Assembly: GCF_014646515.1 (NCBI RefSeq) | Contig: NZ_BMNK01000002.1 | Location: 765,343 to 829,342 of the forward strand | From: Nonomuraea glycinis | GTDB lineage: Bacteria; Actinomycetota; Actinomycetes; Streptosporangiales; Streptosporangiaceae | Length of the DNA: 64,000 nucleotides | Direction of reading: 5' to 3' | Shown: positions 8,732-17,371 of the stretch, one piece after another | Position numbering within the stretch: the stretch's first letter is position 1 | Layout: every line of letters begins with the position of its first letter | Made by a program: the position numbers and the translations under genes | The notes under the pieces: model-generated | Databases searched by the model: none | Told to the model about the DNA's origin: nothing | What the model saw: the letters and a program-made list of their open reading frames with translations, nothing else

Positions 8732-10083
8732 TTGCCGATGACCGCGTTCATGTTCGTGGCGAACTCCTGCGGTGTGATCGACAGCTGGAACAGCTTGGCA
8801 ATGTTGTCCAGCAGGACCTCGGCGGCGGTCGGGCTGAGGGCCTGGTCCCAGGACTGGGCGAAGGCCTTGGCGTTGACCGCGGTGTTGTAGACGAAGCCCA
8901 GGAAGTCCTTGTCCTCAGAGGTGGCGAACTCCTTGTCGGCGCCCTTGATGACCGGCACCGCGCCGGTCGCGACCCACTCCTTGGCCGACGTCTCGCTCAC
9001 CAGCTCGGTGGCGAAGAACTTCTTGGCGATCTCCTTCTCCTCGGGGGTGGCCTTGGAGGAGATCGACATGTACTGGCCGGGGTTGCCGACGGTGTTGGAG
9101 GGGTCGCCCTTGCCACCCTCGATCGGCGGGAAGTTCATGTAGCCGAGGTGGCCACCGGAGACGAAGTCGCCGCCGTCGGCCTTCATGCTGCCGTAGCACC
9201 ATCCGCCGTGCAGCATCATGGCGGCCTTGCCGGTGTAGAGCAGCGCCTGGTCGGCGTTGGAGTCGGCGGTGATCGAGGAGAAGCCCTTGATGAACCCGTC
9301 GGCCTTGATCAGCTCCTGCATCTTGGTCAGGGCGTCGATGGCGATCGGGTTGCTCCAGGCGTCCTTCTGCTCGTCGAACACGGCCTGGAACACCTCGGGG
9401 CCGCCGAGGCGGTCGAAGAGGAACTCCAGCCACATCATGTTCGTCCAGCGGGACTGCCCGCCGAGGGAGAAGGGTGCGATGCCCGCGGCGTTGAACTTGG
9501 GCACCAGGGCCATGATGTCGGCCCAGCTCTCCGGCGGCTTGGCGTTGATCTTCTCGAAGGCCCGCTTGTCGTAGTAGAGGACGATGGGCTGCATCGTCTC
9601 GCACGGCATCGCGTAGATCTTGCCGTCGATGGTGGCGGCGCCGAAGGAGGAGGGGAACAGCTTGTCCTTGACCGCCGCGTTCTCCTCGAACCACGACGTG
9701 AGGTCCTCGACCTGGCCGGCCTGCACGTAGCTGCGCAGGCCGCCGCCGCCCCAGCCCCAGATGAGCGTGGGGGCCTGGCCGGCGCCGATCGCCGTCTTGA
9801 TCTTGGTCTTGAAGGCGTCGTTCGCGAAGGTCGTCCCCTTGAGGGTGCCGGAGGGGTTGGCCTTGTTGAACCGCTCCATCGCCCTGGTGCGGACGCCTTC
9901 CTGCGGCTGGACCGACAGGTACCAGTAGGTGGCGGTGGCGGCACCGGCGGCGCCGCCGCTGCTGCTCGCTTCGGCGCCGGGCCTGCTCGGGCCTGAAGTG
10001 CCGCACGCGGCGAGCGCGGCTCCCAGAGGCAGACCCATGGAAAGGGCAAGGAAATTGCGACGAGATGTTGTCCTGGGCTCCAC
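8728..10083 (-). CDS. carbohydrate-binding lipoprotein of ABC importer
   Basis: Extracellular solute-binding protein of the SBP_bac_1 family, 451 residues. The N-terminus combines a twin-arginine-like SRRNFLAL with a lipobox LAAC, so it is probably Tat-exported and lipid-anchored. The mature chain shows TKIKTAIGAGQAP and YAMPCETMQPIVLYYDK, typical of oligosaccharide binders. The GTG start has GGAG 6 nt upstream; an upstream ATG reading would add 33 residues without a ribosome site. It heads the ABC operon, divergent from a GH3 enzyme, so the ligand is probably a beta-linked gluco- or xylo-oligosaccharide (inference). Confidence 0.9.
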   Translation of the reverse strand: MEPRTTSRRNFLALSMGLPLGAALAACGTSGPSRPGAEASSSGGAAGAATATYWYLSVQPQEGVRTRAMERFNKANPSGTLKGTTFANDAFKTKIKTAIGAGQAPTLIWGWGGGGLRSYVQAGQVEDLTSWFEENAAVKDKLFPSSFGAATIDGKIYAMPCETMQPIVLYYDKRAFEKINAKPPESWADIMALVPKFNAAGIAPFSLGGQSRWTNMMWLEFLFDRLGGPEVFQAVFDEQKDAWSNPIAIDALTKMQELIKADGFIKGFSSITADSNADQALLYTGKAAMMLHGGWCYGSMKADGGDFVSGGHLGYMNFPPIEGGKGDPSNTVGNPGQYMSISSKATPEEKEIAKKFFATELVSETSAKEWVATGAVPVIKGADKEFATSEDKDFLGFVYNTAVNAKAFAQSWDQALSPTAAEVLLDNIAKLFQLSITPQEFATNMNAVIGK

Positions 10084-10200
10084 GCTGATCTCCGTACTTC
10101 GTATGCCGGGGGCTTCGCCGCGGCTCGCTGATCTACGAACGGGCCGGCGGTGGATCAGCACCCCCCGATGCCGCTCGTCCACTCCTCAGTGAGCCGGCTA

Positions 10201-10220
10201 TTGAAACATTTACGAAACAG
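10201..10220. promoter_or_regulatory. operator-like site beside ABC operon promoter
   Basis: Contains GAAACATTT followed by ACGAAAC. The 9-mer is the exact reverse complement of AAATGTTTC in the GH3-side site. Its position just downstream of the predicted ABC operon +1 fits repression by the nearby LacI protein (inference). Confidence 0.5.
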
Positions 10221-10233
10221 ACTGTGGCACGCC

Positions 10234-10262
10234 AATCTAAGTATCGGCAATTGGTGTGTCAA
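10234..10262 (-). promoter_or_regulatory. predicted promoter of sugar ABC operon
   Basis: On the minus strand TTGACA (10257-10262) is separated by exactly 17 nt from TAGATT (10234-10239). This is a near-consensus vegetative promoter. The predicted +1 near 10227 gives a 5' leader of about 145 nt before the binding-protein GTG. Confidence 0.72.
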
Positions 10263-10380
10263 GACTCCTGCCCAGGGTCTCGAACAGGTCTCGGGAAAAC
10301 CACGTGTATGGTACTTCCGCCAGGGGGTTGTCCCGGCGATATGGTGTCGAGAGGTTCCCGCCCCGGGTTGCTCACGGCGC

Positions 10381-10396
10381 CGAAATGTTTCGAAAC
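10381..10396. promoter_or_regulatory. operator-like site upstream of GH3 gene
   Basis: Contains the perfect 10-bp palindrome GTTTCGAAAC, with a central CG as favoured by LacI-family proteins. It overlaps CGAAA-TG-TTTCG. It lies 36 nt before the GH3 start codon. Confidence 0.55.
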
Positions 10397-10431
10397 CCGC
10401 GGTGAGAACCATGCCTAAAGGAGAGCAGCAG

Positions 10432-12891
10432 ATGACCGCTCTAGACGCGACCACGCCGGCAGGCCGGGCGCTTCGCCCGTGGCAGGACCCTACTCTTCCT
10501 GTTGCCGCCCGGGTCGATGCTCTCCTTGCGGAGATGACCCTTGAGGAAAAGGTGGGCCAGCTCGGCAGCCGTTGGGTCGGCAACGCGATGCGTGCCCAAG
10601 AGGACAAACCCGAGCCCGCCATTGATCCCGACGCCGGCGGCACGCAGAACGTCGCGCCGATGCAGGATGTGTTCGCGGCCTCCCAGGCGGTCCCTTTCGA
10701 AGAAGCGGTGCGCGACGGGCTCGGCCATTTGACCCGGGTGTTCGGCAGCGGGCCGGTGAGCGCGCAGGAAGGCGCCGCGGAGGTGGTCAGGCTGCAGCGC
10801 ACGATCATGGAGCGCTCCCGGCTGGGCGTCCCCGCGATCGTGCACGAGGAGTGCCTCACCGGCTTCACCGCCTACCGGGCGACCGTCTATCCCGCGGCCA
10901 TCGCCTGGGGCGCGACGTTCGACCCCGACCTGGTCGAGCGGATGGCCGCCGCGATCGGGCGCGACATGCGCGCCGTGGGCGCGCACCAAGGTCTGTCCCC
11001 GGTGCTCGACGTGGTGCGCGACTACCGCTGGGGCCGGGTCGAGGAGACGATGGGGGAGGACCCGCACCTCGTCTCGACGCTCGGCGCCGCCTACGTCCGC
11101 GGCCTGGAGAAGGCCGGGATCATCGCCACGCTCAAGCACTTCGCCGGCTACTCCGCCTCGCGGGCGGCCCGCAACCACGGCCCCGTCTCGATGGGCCGCC
11201 GCGAGCTGATGGACATGATCCTGCCGCCGTTCGAGGCGGCCATCACGCACGGCGGCGCGCGCTCGGTGATGAACTCCTACTCCGACGTCGACGGCGTCCC
11301 CGCCGTGGCCGACTCCTGGCTGCTCACCGACCTGCTGCGCGATGAGTGGGGGTTCACCGGGACCGTCGTCTCCGACTACTGGTCGGTCCCGTTCCTCGCC
11401 TCGATGCACCAGGTCGCCGCCGACGTCGCCGAAGCCGGCGCCCTGTCGCTCGCCGCGGGCCTCGACGTGGAGCTGCCCGACACCATCGGTTTCGGCGAGG
11501 GCCTGGTCGAGCGGGTGCGCCGGGGTGAGCTGCCGGAGTCCCTGGTGGACCGGGCGGCGCGCCGCCTGCTCACCCAGAAGGTCGAGCTCGGCCTGCTCGA
11601 CCCGGACTGGACGCCGGAAGGCTCGGTGACCGGGGCCGCCACCGTGGACCTGGACTCGCGGGCCAACCGCGAGCTCGCCCTGGAGATGGCCGAGCGCTCC
11701 GTCATCCTGCTCGACGCCGGCAGCACGCTGCCCCTGCTCGGCGAGGGCCGCTCCGCCCCGGGCCGGATCGCCGTCGTCGGCCCCTGCGCGGACGACCCGC
11801 ACACCTTCATGGGCTGCTACGCCTTCCCCAACCACGTGCTGCCCCGCCACCCCGAGCTCGGGATGGGCATCGAGGCGCCCAGCGTCCTCGACGCGCTGCG
11901 CACGGAACTGCCGGACAGCGCCGTCGTGCATGAGCGCGGCTGCGACGTGCGCGACGAGGACCGCTCCGGCTTCGCCGCCGCGGTGGCCGCCGCGCGGGAG
12001 TCCGACCTGTGCGTCGCCGTCGTCGGCGACCGGGCCGGCATGTTCGGGCTGGGCACCTCGGGCGAAGGCTGCGACGCCGACGACCTGCGCCTGCCCGGCG
12101 TGCAGGCGGACCTGCTCGCCGAGCTCGCCGCCACCGGCACGCCCGTCGTCGTGGTGGTCGTCTCCGGCCGTCCGTACGCCCTGGGCGAGGTGCATGCCGA
12201 GGCCGCCGCGCTGGTCCAGGCGTTCATGCCCGGCGAGGAAGGCGGGGCGGCGATCGCCGGCGTCCTGTCCGGCCGCGTCCAGCCGGTGGGCAAGCTGCCC
12301 GTACAGATCCCTCAGGGGCCGGGCGGACAGCCGGGCACCTACCTGCAGCCGCCGTTGGGCGCCAATAGCAAGGGCATCAGCAACCTCGACCCGACCCCGC
12401 TGTTCCCGTTCGGCCACGGCACCTCCTACACCACGTTCGAGGTCGACGACCTGCGGATCAGCGACACCGAGGTGTCCACCGACGGCGAGTTCACGGCCTC
12501 CGTACGGGTCCGCAACACCGGCGGGCGGGCCGGTGAGGAGGTCGTGCAGCTCTACCTGCACGACGTCCTCGCCCAGGTGACCCGGCCGGTCAAGCAGCTG
12601 ACCGGGTTCGCGCGGGTCCGGCTGGCGCCGGGGGAGAGCGCCGACGTGCGCTTCCACGTGCACACGGACCGGACCGCCTTCACCGGGCGTGACCTGCGGC
12701 GGATCGTCGAGCCTGGGGACGTCGAGGTGCTCGTCGGCACCTCGGCGGGCGACCTGCCGTGCCAGGGCGTCGTACGGCTGACCGGCCCGACGCGCGCCGT
12801 CGGGCACGACCGGCGGCTCATCACCCCGGTGGACGTGAGCCCGGCCGCGGCGGCCGGGCGACAGGAGGGCGCAGATGCCGGTCAGTCCTAG
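10432..12891 (+). CDS. glycoside hydrolase family 3 (beta-glucosidase/beta-xylosidase)
   Basis: Releases terminal beta-linked sugars from oligosaccharides. The 819-residue chain has the full GH3 layout. The N-terminal TIM barrel contains KHFAGY, and the likely nucleophile is Asp315 in VVSDYW. A GH3_C alpha/beta domain follows, with a C-terminal fibronectin III-like domain (about 690-800). No signal peptide is visible, so it probably acts inside the cell on sugars brought in by the divergent ABC system. The ATG is preceded by AAAGGAG at 8 nt. Its 3' end overlaps the LacI gene by 17 nt, indicating one transcript. Glucosidase versus xylosidase cannot be settled by eye. Confidence 0.92.
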   Translation: MTALDATTPAGRALRPWQDPTLPVAARVDALLAEMTLEEKVGQLGSRWVGNAMRAQEDKPEPAIDPDAGGTQNVAPMQDVFAASQAVPFEEAVRDGLGHLTRVFGSGPVSAQEGAAEVVRLQRTIMERSRLGVPAIVHEECLTGFTAYRATVYPAAIAWGATFDPDLVERMAAAIGRDMRAVGAHQGLSPVLDVVRDYRWGRVEETMGEDPHLVSTLGAAYVRGLEKAGIIATLKHFAGYSASRAARNHGPVSMGRRELMDMILPPFEAAITHGGARSVMNSYSDVDGVPAVADSWLLTDLLRDEWGFTGTVVSDYWSVPFLASMHQVAADVAEAGALSLAAGLDVELPDTIGFGEGLVERVRRGELPESLVDRAARRLLTQKVELGLLDPDWTPEGSVTGAATVDLDSRANRELALEMAERSVILLDAGSTLPLLGEGRSAPGRIAVVGPCADDPHTFMGCYAFPNHVLPRHPELGMGIEAPSVLDALRTELPDSAVVHERGCDVRDEDRSGFAAAVAAARESDLCVAVVGDRAGMFGLGTSGEGCDADDLRLPGVQADLLAELAATGTPVVVVVVSGRPYALGEVHAEAAALVQAFMPGEEGGAAIAGVLSGRVQPVGKLPVQIPQGPGGQPGTYLQPPLGANSKGISNLDPTPLFPFGHGTSYTTFEVDDLRISDTEVSTDGEFTASVRVRNTGGRAGEEVVQLYLHDVLAQVTRPVKQLTGFARVRLAPGESADVRFHVHTDRTAFTGRDLRRIVEPGDVEVLVGTSAGDLPCQGVVRLTGPTRAVGHDRRLITPVDVSPAAAAGRQEGADAGQS

Positions 12892-13900
12892 GCGCGCCAC
12901 ACTGGCGACCGTCGCCGCATCGGCCGGGGTGTCGGTCGCGACGGTCTCCAAGGTGCTCAACGGCCGCAGCGACGTGGCGCCGGCGACCCGCTCGCTGGTG
13001 CAGTCGCTGCTGCAGCGGCACGACTATGTCGCGCCGTCGCCGCGCCGCGCGAAGGCCATGACCCTGTCCACGGTCGAGGTGCAGTTCGACGTGGATCTCA
13101 ACGCCTACTCCACCGAGATCATCCAGGGCGCGGTGGAGGCCGGGGCCGAGGTCGGTGTCGGGGTCGTGGTCAGCATCCGCCGGGACTCGGACCGTACCGC
13201 CGCCTGGGCTCGTGATCTGATGGCCGCGGGCCGCAAGGCGCTGATCGCGGTGACCAGCGAGCTGACCTCGGGGCAGTTGTCGGCGGTGTCGCGGGCGCAC
13301 CTGCCGCTGGTGGTGATCGACCCGCTGAACCTGCCGCGGGCCCGGATGACCAGCGTCGGATCGACCAACTTCGCCGGCGGCCTGGCCGCCACCCAGCATC
13401 TGCTCTCCCTCGGCCACCGCCGCATCGCCTATATCGGCGGTCCGGCGACGGCCGCGTGCAACCAGGCGCGGCTGCACGGCTACCGGGCCGCCATGGAGGC
13501 CGAGGGGGTGCCGGTGCTGCCCGACTATGTGCAGACAGGACACTTTCGGTACACGTACGGGGTGGCGGCCGCCGCTACCCTGCTCGACCTGCCGGAGGCG
13601 CCGACCGCGATCTTCGCCGGCAGTGACGAGACCGCGCTCGGCGTCATGGAGGCCGCCCGGGGGCGTGGCCTGCGCATTCCCGAGGACCTGAGCATCGTGG
13701 GCTTCGACGACACCCAGCTCGCCCCGCGGGCCTCCCCGCCGCTGACCACGGTCCGTCAGCCGCTGCGGGAGATGGGCAAGGTCGCCCTGCGTACGGCGCT
13801 GCGGCTGGCCGCCACCGAGAAGATCGACTCTCACCACGTCGAGCTCGCCACCGAGCTGATCGTCCGCGGTTCGACCGCCCCCGCCGCCCCCGACGCCTGA
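12875..13900 (+). CDS. LacI-family regulator of the GH3/ABC locus
   Basis: A sugar-responsive repressor, 341 residues. The N-terminal HTH is ATLATVAASAGVSVATVSKVLNG and the hinge is near 50-60. The periplasmic-binding-like effector domain holds GSDETALGVMEAARGRG and SIVGFDDTQLAPRASPPLTTV. AGGAGG precedes the ATG inside the GH3 coding end. The cotranscribed GH3 gene and divergent ABC operon are the obvious targets, through the GAAACATTT/GTTTCGAAAC sites (inference). Confidence 0.93.
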   Translation: MPVSPRRATLATVAASAGVSVATVSKVLNGRSDVAPATRSLVQSLLQRHDYVAPSPRRAKAMTLSTVEVQFDVDLNAYSTEIIQGAVEAGAEVGVGVVVSIRRDSDRTAAWARDLMAAGRKALIAVTSELTSGQLSAVSRAHLPLVVIDPLNLPRARMTSVGSTNFAGGLAATQHLLSLGHRRIAYIGGPATAACNQARLHGYRAAMEAEGVPVLPDYVQTGHFRYTYGVAAAATLLDLPEAPTAIFAGSDETALGVMEAARGRGLRIPEDLSIVGFDDTQLAPRASPPLTTVRQPLREMGKVALRTALRLAATEKIDSHHVELATELIVRGSTAPAAPDA

Positions 13901-13965
13901 GCCCCTGCCGTCCCGCCCGCCTGAGCCCTTGCCGTGTCCCGCCCGCCTGAGCCGTCGCCGCGTTT
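13901..13965. repeat. short tandem duplication after LacI stop
   Basis: Imperfect copies of a roughly 28-nt unit built on CCCGCCCGCCTGAGCCC. The unit resembles the end of the lacI-type gene, including its stop context GCCTGAGCCC. It looks like slippage duplication of the gene end. Confidence 0.6.
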
Positions 13966-14046
13966 GGGCTGTCGCCGGTCCCCGCGCCGCCCGGAGCGTC
14001 CGCAGGGCGTCATCGGTGAGCGGTCCGGATGGTGCGATGAGCTGCC

Positions 14047-14075
14047 TTGCCTGGAGCCCCAGCCGGGACTATAAC
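14047..14075 (+). promoter_or_regulatory. promoter of alpha/beta hydrolase
   Basis: TTGCCT and TATAAC are spaced by exactly 17 nt. The predicted +1 near 14082 leaves a 25-nt leader containing GGAGG. Confidence 0.7.
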
Positions 14076-14106
14076 TAATGCTTTGAAGGTACTGGAGGCG
14101 TTAGAA

Positions 14107-14934
14107 ATGAGCATCCCTGAGGTACGGCACGCGTTCGTGGACGTCGACGGAGTGCGGGTCTTCTACCGGGCGGCGGGCCCGGCCGACGCGCTGCCGGTGT
14201 TGCTGCTGCACGGCTTCCCGTCGGGCTCACATCAGTACAGGCGGCTGATGGACGCGCTCGGCGACCGGCACCGGCTGATCGCCCCCGACTATCCGGGCTT
14301 CGGGCACACCGAGACGCCCGAGGGGTTCACGTACACCTTCGACCGGCTGGCCGACGTGGTCGAGGGCTTCGTCGAGCGGCTCGGGCTGACCCGCTTCGTG
14401 CTGTACGCCTTCGACTTCGGCGGGCCGGTCGGCTTCCGGCTGGCCACCCGGCACCCCGAGTGGATCGCCGGCCTCATCGTGCAGAACGCCAACGCCTACG
14501 AAGAGGGCCTGTCCGACCTGGCCAGGCAGCTGATCCCGCATCCCACGGAGGAGCTGTTCTCGCTGCCGGTGACCCGCGGCCAGTACGAAGGCGGGGTGGC
14601 TGACGCCGCGCTGATCGCGCCCGACGGCTGGACCCTGGACCAGCACTTCCTCGACCTGCCCGGCCGCAAGCAGGCCCAGCTGGCACTGGCCGAGAACTAT
14701 GGCGCCAACGTCGAGCTCTACCCGGTCTGGCAGGCGTGGCTGCGCGAGCACCGGCCCAGGACCCTGATCGTCTGGGGCCGGGGCGACGCCTTCTTCCCCG
14801 AGCCGGGGGCCCACGCCTACCTGCGTGATCTGCCGGACGCCGAGCTGCACGTGCTCGACACCGGCCACTTCGCCCTGGAGGACAAGCTCCCCGAGATCGC
14901 CCCTCTCATCGACCGCTTCCTCCGGGACGATTGA
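14107..14934 (+). CDS. alpha/beta hydrolase, epoxide hydrolase / haloalkane dehalogenase type
   Basis: A cytosolic alpha/beta-fold hydrolase, 275 residues. The oxyanion motif is LLHGFPSG. The nucleophile position is Asp103 in AFDFGGPVG, which points to the epoxide hydrolase/dehalogenase branch rather than a serine esterase. The acid is likely in VWGRGDAFF and the catalytic His in DTGHFALED. The ATG is preceded by GGAGG at 8 nt and lies after the predicted transcription start; an upstream TTG reading would begin inside the promoter. It is monocistronic; the substrate is unknown. Confidence 0.88.
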   Translation: MSIPEVRHAFVDVDGVRVFYRAAGPADALPVLLLHGFPSGSHQYRRLMDALGDRHRLIAPDYPGFGHTETPEGFTYTFDRLADVVEGFVERLGLTRFVLYAFDFGGPVGFRLATRHPEWIAGLIVQNANAYEEGLSDLARQLIPHPTEELFSLPVTRGQYEGGVADAALIAPDGWTLDQHFLDLPGRKQAQLALAENYGANVELYPVWQAWLREHRPRTLIVWGRGDAFFPEPGAHAYLRDLPDAELHVLDTGHFALEDKLPEIAPLIDRFLRDD

Positions 14935-15023
14935 CGACGACGCCCTCGATCCGGCTGGGGGCTGTTGGCGACGGCGTCCTCGGTCCGGCTGGGGGCCGTT
15001 GGCGACGGCGTCCTCGGTCCGGT
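14935..15023. repeat. tandem repeat between hydrolase and kinase genes
   Basis: About 2.6 copies of a 34-nt unit beginning GACGGCGTCCTCGGTCCGGC and ending GGGGGCCGTTGGC. It fills the gap between the convergent genes. Too few copies and no spacers, so it is not CRISPR. Confidence 0.75.
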
Positions 15024-15030
15024 CGCGGTG

Positions 15031-17163
15031 TCACTCCGAGCCGAGGCTCCAGGCGTGCAGTGCCTGCTGCTCGTCGGTGCCCACGATGACCGGCAGGCCG
15101 CCGAGCTCGCTCAGGGCCAGGGCGCGGATCTCGCCGCCGGCGTCGGGGCCGAGGACGCCGACGATGTCGCCGTCGTCCAGGTCCCAGACCCGGACGATGA
15201 CGTCGCCGCCGAACGGGGTGTGCGCGACGGCCGCGATGGGCTGGTCGCCGATCTGGCCCGCGACCAGGGCGGAGGTGCCTCGGTCGTCGGGGCTCTGGCC
15301 GCTGAAGGTCCACTTCTTGCGGCGCTTGCCGGTGGCCAGGTCGTACACGCGCAGGGTGGCGTCCAGGTGGGTGGAGACCAGGACGTCCTTGCCCTTGGCC
15401 CGGCCGCAGGCCAACCGCTCGATGCCGCCGACCTCGCCGGTGTGGAAGGAGCGCATGAGCTTGCCGGTCGACAGCCGCCACACCCGGACCCGGTTGCCGC
15501 CGGAGCCGGTGACCAGCACGTCCTGTTCGCCGAGCCTGCCGAAGGTCAGGCCGTGGATGCCCTGGAAGTGGTCCTTGATCGTGGCGCCGATCTGCTTGCC
15601 GGTGGCGATGTCCCAGAGCCGTACGACGCTGTACAGGTCGGTCAGACCGTCGTACTTCTGCGTGACCGCGACCGCCTTTCCACCGGCGACCGTGACGGCG
15701 AGGACGGGGTCACCGGCCCGGTGCGTGCCCAGGCTCTCGCCTGTCACGTTCCACAGCCGCATTCTGCCGTCGGAGTGACCGGAGGCGACCACCGTCTTCC
15801 CGTCGAGCTCGCCGGTCGCCACCGAGGTCACCGCCGCGCCGCCGTCGCCCAGCCGGGTGACCTCCGTCGCGCCCAGCTCCCAGGCGAGCACCACGCCCTT
15901 CTTCGTCCCGCAGCCGACGGTGTCGCCCGTGGCGGCCAGCGCCGTCGCCTGGCTGCCTCCGGGCAGGGAGACGGGCTCCTTGACCGGCGTGCCGAAGGGC
16001 TCGGCCGTCGGGGTGGGCGTGGCCGCCGGCGTAGCGGCGGTCGTGGCCACGGCGGAGGCCGTCGGAGTGCCGGGCTGCTGTACACCGCCGCGCGGCTGAA
16101 GCTCCTTACCGTCCGCCCCGGGGGTGCCGCCGGCCGGCCGGAACACAGCGAAAGCGGAGACCGCCATCGCAGCGGTGGCCGCGACGCCCCCGCTGATCAG
16201 AGCCCGGCGACTGACCGGCCTGGCCCGCCTGGGCGGCGCGGTCGTAACCTCCGGCAGAGATACGGACGCAGGCCCCGACGGCGCCCCCGGCTGCCAACCC
16301 CCCTGAGGCTGACCCATCGGCCCCGGCTGCTGGCCGGCTTGGTGGATCGGTGTTCCTGGCTGTTGTCTGATCAGCCGTTGTAAGAGGTCGGCCGTGTTCG
16401 GGCGGGCCGCCGGGTCCTTGGCCAGGCAGGCCTGGATGGGCTCCAGCAGGTGCGGCGGCACACCGGTGAGGTCGGGGGAGCCGCTCAGCACGGCGTGCAC
16501 GACGGCGGGCACCCTCTCGGCCGCGAAGGCGGGCCGTCCGGTGGCCGCGAACACCATCGTGCCCGCCCAGCTGAAAAGGTCGGACTCGGGCCCGATCCGC
16601 TCGCCCCTGAATTGCTCCGGCGACATGTAGGTAGGGGTGCCGACCGGCCCCGAGGCGCGCGTGGTGGCGTCGAGCGCCTTGGCGATCCCGAAGTCGATGA
16701 CGATCGGGCCTTCTGGACCGATCAGCACATTGCCCGGCTTGAAGTCGCGGTGCACGATCCCGGCCTGGTGGATGGCGGCCAGCGCGGTCAGGGTGGAGAT
16801 CGCGAGCCGGTCCAGCCCGCCCCCGGTCCGCGGCCCCGAGGTCCGGACGAGCGCCTGCAGGGTCTCGCCGGCGACGTACTCACTCACGATGTACGGCCGG
16901 TCGTCCAGCATGCCGACGTCCAGCACGGCCGCCGTGCAGAAGGCGGCCACCCGGCGCGCCGCCTCGACCTCGCGCATGAAGCCCTTGGCGACGTCGTCGT
17001 CGTGGCTCAGGTGGCTGTGCAGCAGCTTGATGGCCACGTCGCGGCCGTTCTCGCCGGCCCCCAGGTAGACCACGCCCTGCCCGCCGGAGCCGAGCACGCC
17101 GGTGAGGCGATAACCGTTGATCCGCTCGGGATCGCCGGGCCCAAGTGGGCGTACATCCGGCAT
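15031..17163 (-). CDS. Ser/Thr protein kinase with WD40 beta-propeller
   Basis: A membrane-associated Hanks-type kinase, 710 residues. The kinase domain covers about 15-270: glycine loop GSGGQGVVY, ATP lysine Lys46 in VAIK, catalytic Asp140 in HRDFKPGN, and DFG Asp157. A Pro/Gln-rich linker is followed by one membrane segment at about 315-340, then a Thr/Pro/Ala stretch. The last 310 residues form repeated WD-type blades (VRLWDIATGK, VRVWRLSTGK, VRVWDLDDGD). The propeller is probably outside the membrane and senses a ligand or partner (inference). The ATG has AAAGGA upstream. No linked target is evident. Confidence 0.92.
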   Translation of the reverse strand: MPDVRPLGPGDPERINGYRLTGVLGSGGQGVVYLGAGENGRDVAIKLLHSHLSHDDDVAKGFMREVEAARRVAAFCTAAVLDVGMLDDRPYIVSEYVAGETLQALVRTSGPRTGGGLDRLAISTLTALAAIHQAGIVHRDFKPGNVLIGPEGPIVIDFGIAKALDATTRASGPVGTPTYMSPEQFRGERIGPESDLFSWAGTMVFAATGRPAFAAERVPAVVHAVLSGSPDLTGVPPHLLEPIQACLAKDPAARPNTADLLQRLIRQQPGTPIHQAGQQPGPMGQPQGGWQPGAPSGPASVSLPEVTTAPPRRARPVSRRALISGGVAATAAMAVSAFAVFRPAGGTPGADGKELQPRGGVQQPGTPTASAVATTAATPAATPTPTAEPFGTPVKEPVSLPGGSQATALAATGDTVGCGTKKGVVLAWELGATEVTRLGDGGAAVTSVATGELDGKTVVASGHSDGRMRLWNVTGESLGTHRAGDPVLAVTVAGGKAVAVTQKYDGLTDLYSVVRLWDIATGKQIGATIKDHFQGIHGLTFGRLGEQDVLVTGSGGNRVRVWRLSTGKLMRSFHTGEVGGIERLACGRAKGKDVLVSTHLDATLRVYDLATGKRRKKWTFSGQSPDDRGTSALVAGQIGDQPIAAVAHTPFGGDVIVRVWDLDDGDIVGVLGPDAGGEIRALALSELGGLPVIVGTDEQQALHAWSLGSE

Positions 17164-17263
17164 CCCACGTCCTTTCTCGGATCTCTCGGCATTTCACACG
17201 ATAAGGGGCGCGCGTCGGCTCCGGAAGGGGAGCCCCCCGCGCCCGCGAGCCGGGCGAAGGCCC

Positions 17264-17292
17264 TTGACAGGCTCGGACGGGGGAGTTAGCGT
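17264..17292 (+). promoter_or_regulatory. promoter of the Opp-type operon
   Basis: TTGACA (17264-17269) and TAGCGT (17287-17292) are separated by 17 nt. The predicted start near 17299 lies just before the 24-bp palindrome. Confidence 0.7.
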
Positions 17293-17306
17293 CCTCGAAA
17301 CCCGGA

Positions 17307-17330
17307 ATTAACGTTCACGTGAACGTTAAT
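17307..17330. promoter_or_regulatory. perfect 24-bp palindromic operator
   Basis: ATTAACGTTCAC followed immediately by its exact reverse complement. The central CACGTG and AACGTT half-sites suit a LacI-family dimer. It starts about 8 nt downstream of the predicted +1, a classical repressor position, and the same operon encodes a LacI protein. Confidence 0.8.
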
Positions 17331-17371
17331 GCTGGAGGCGGAAATCGTCTAGAAGAAGGAGCCAACTGAGC

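Noticed and set aside
10329..10380. A plus-strand promoter for the GH3 gene around TTGTCC and TATGGT.
   Set aside because: The hexamers are not at acceptable spacing, and no convincing alternative pair was found.
10441..12960. An 839-codon minus-strand frame opposite the GH3 gene.
   Set aside because: Shadow of the GH3 reading frame with low-complexity Arg/Gly/Val-rich content and no motif.
14935..15023. A small CRISPR-like array.
   Set aside because: Units are directly adjacent with no spacers, only about 2.6 copies, and no cas gene is present.
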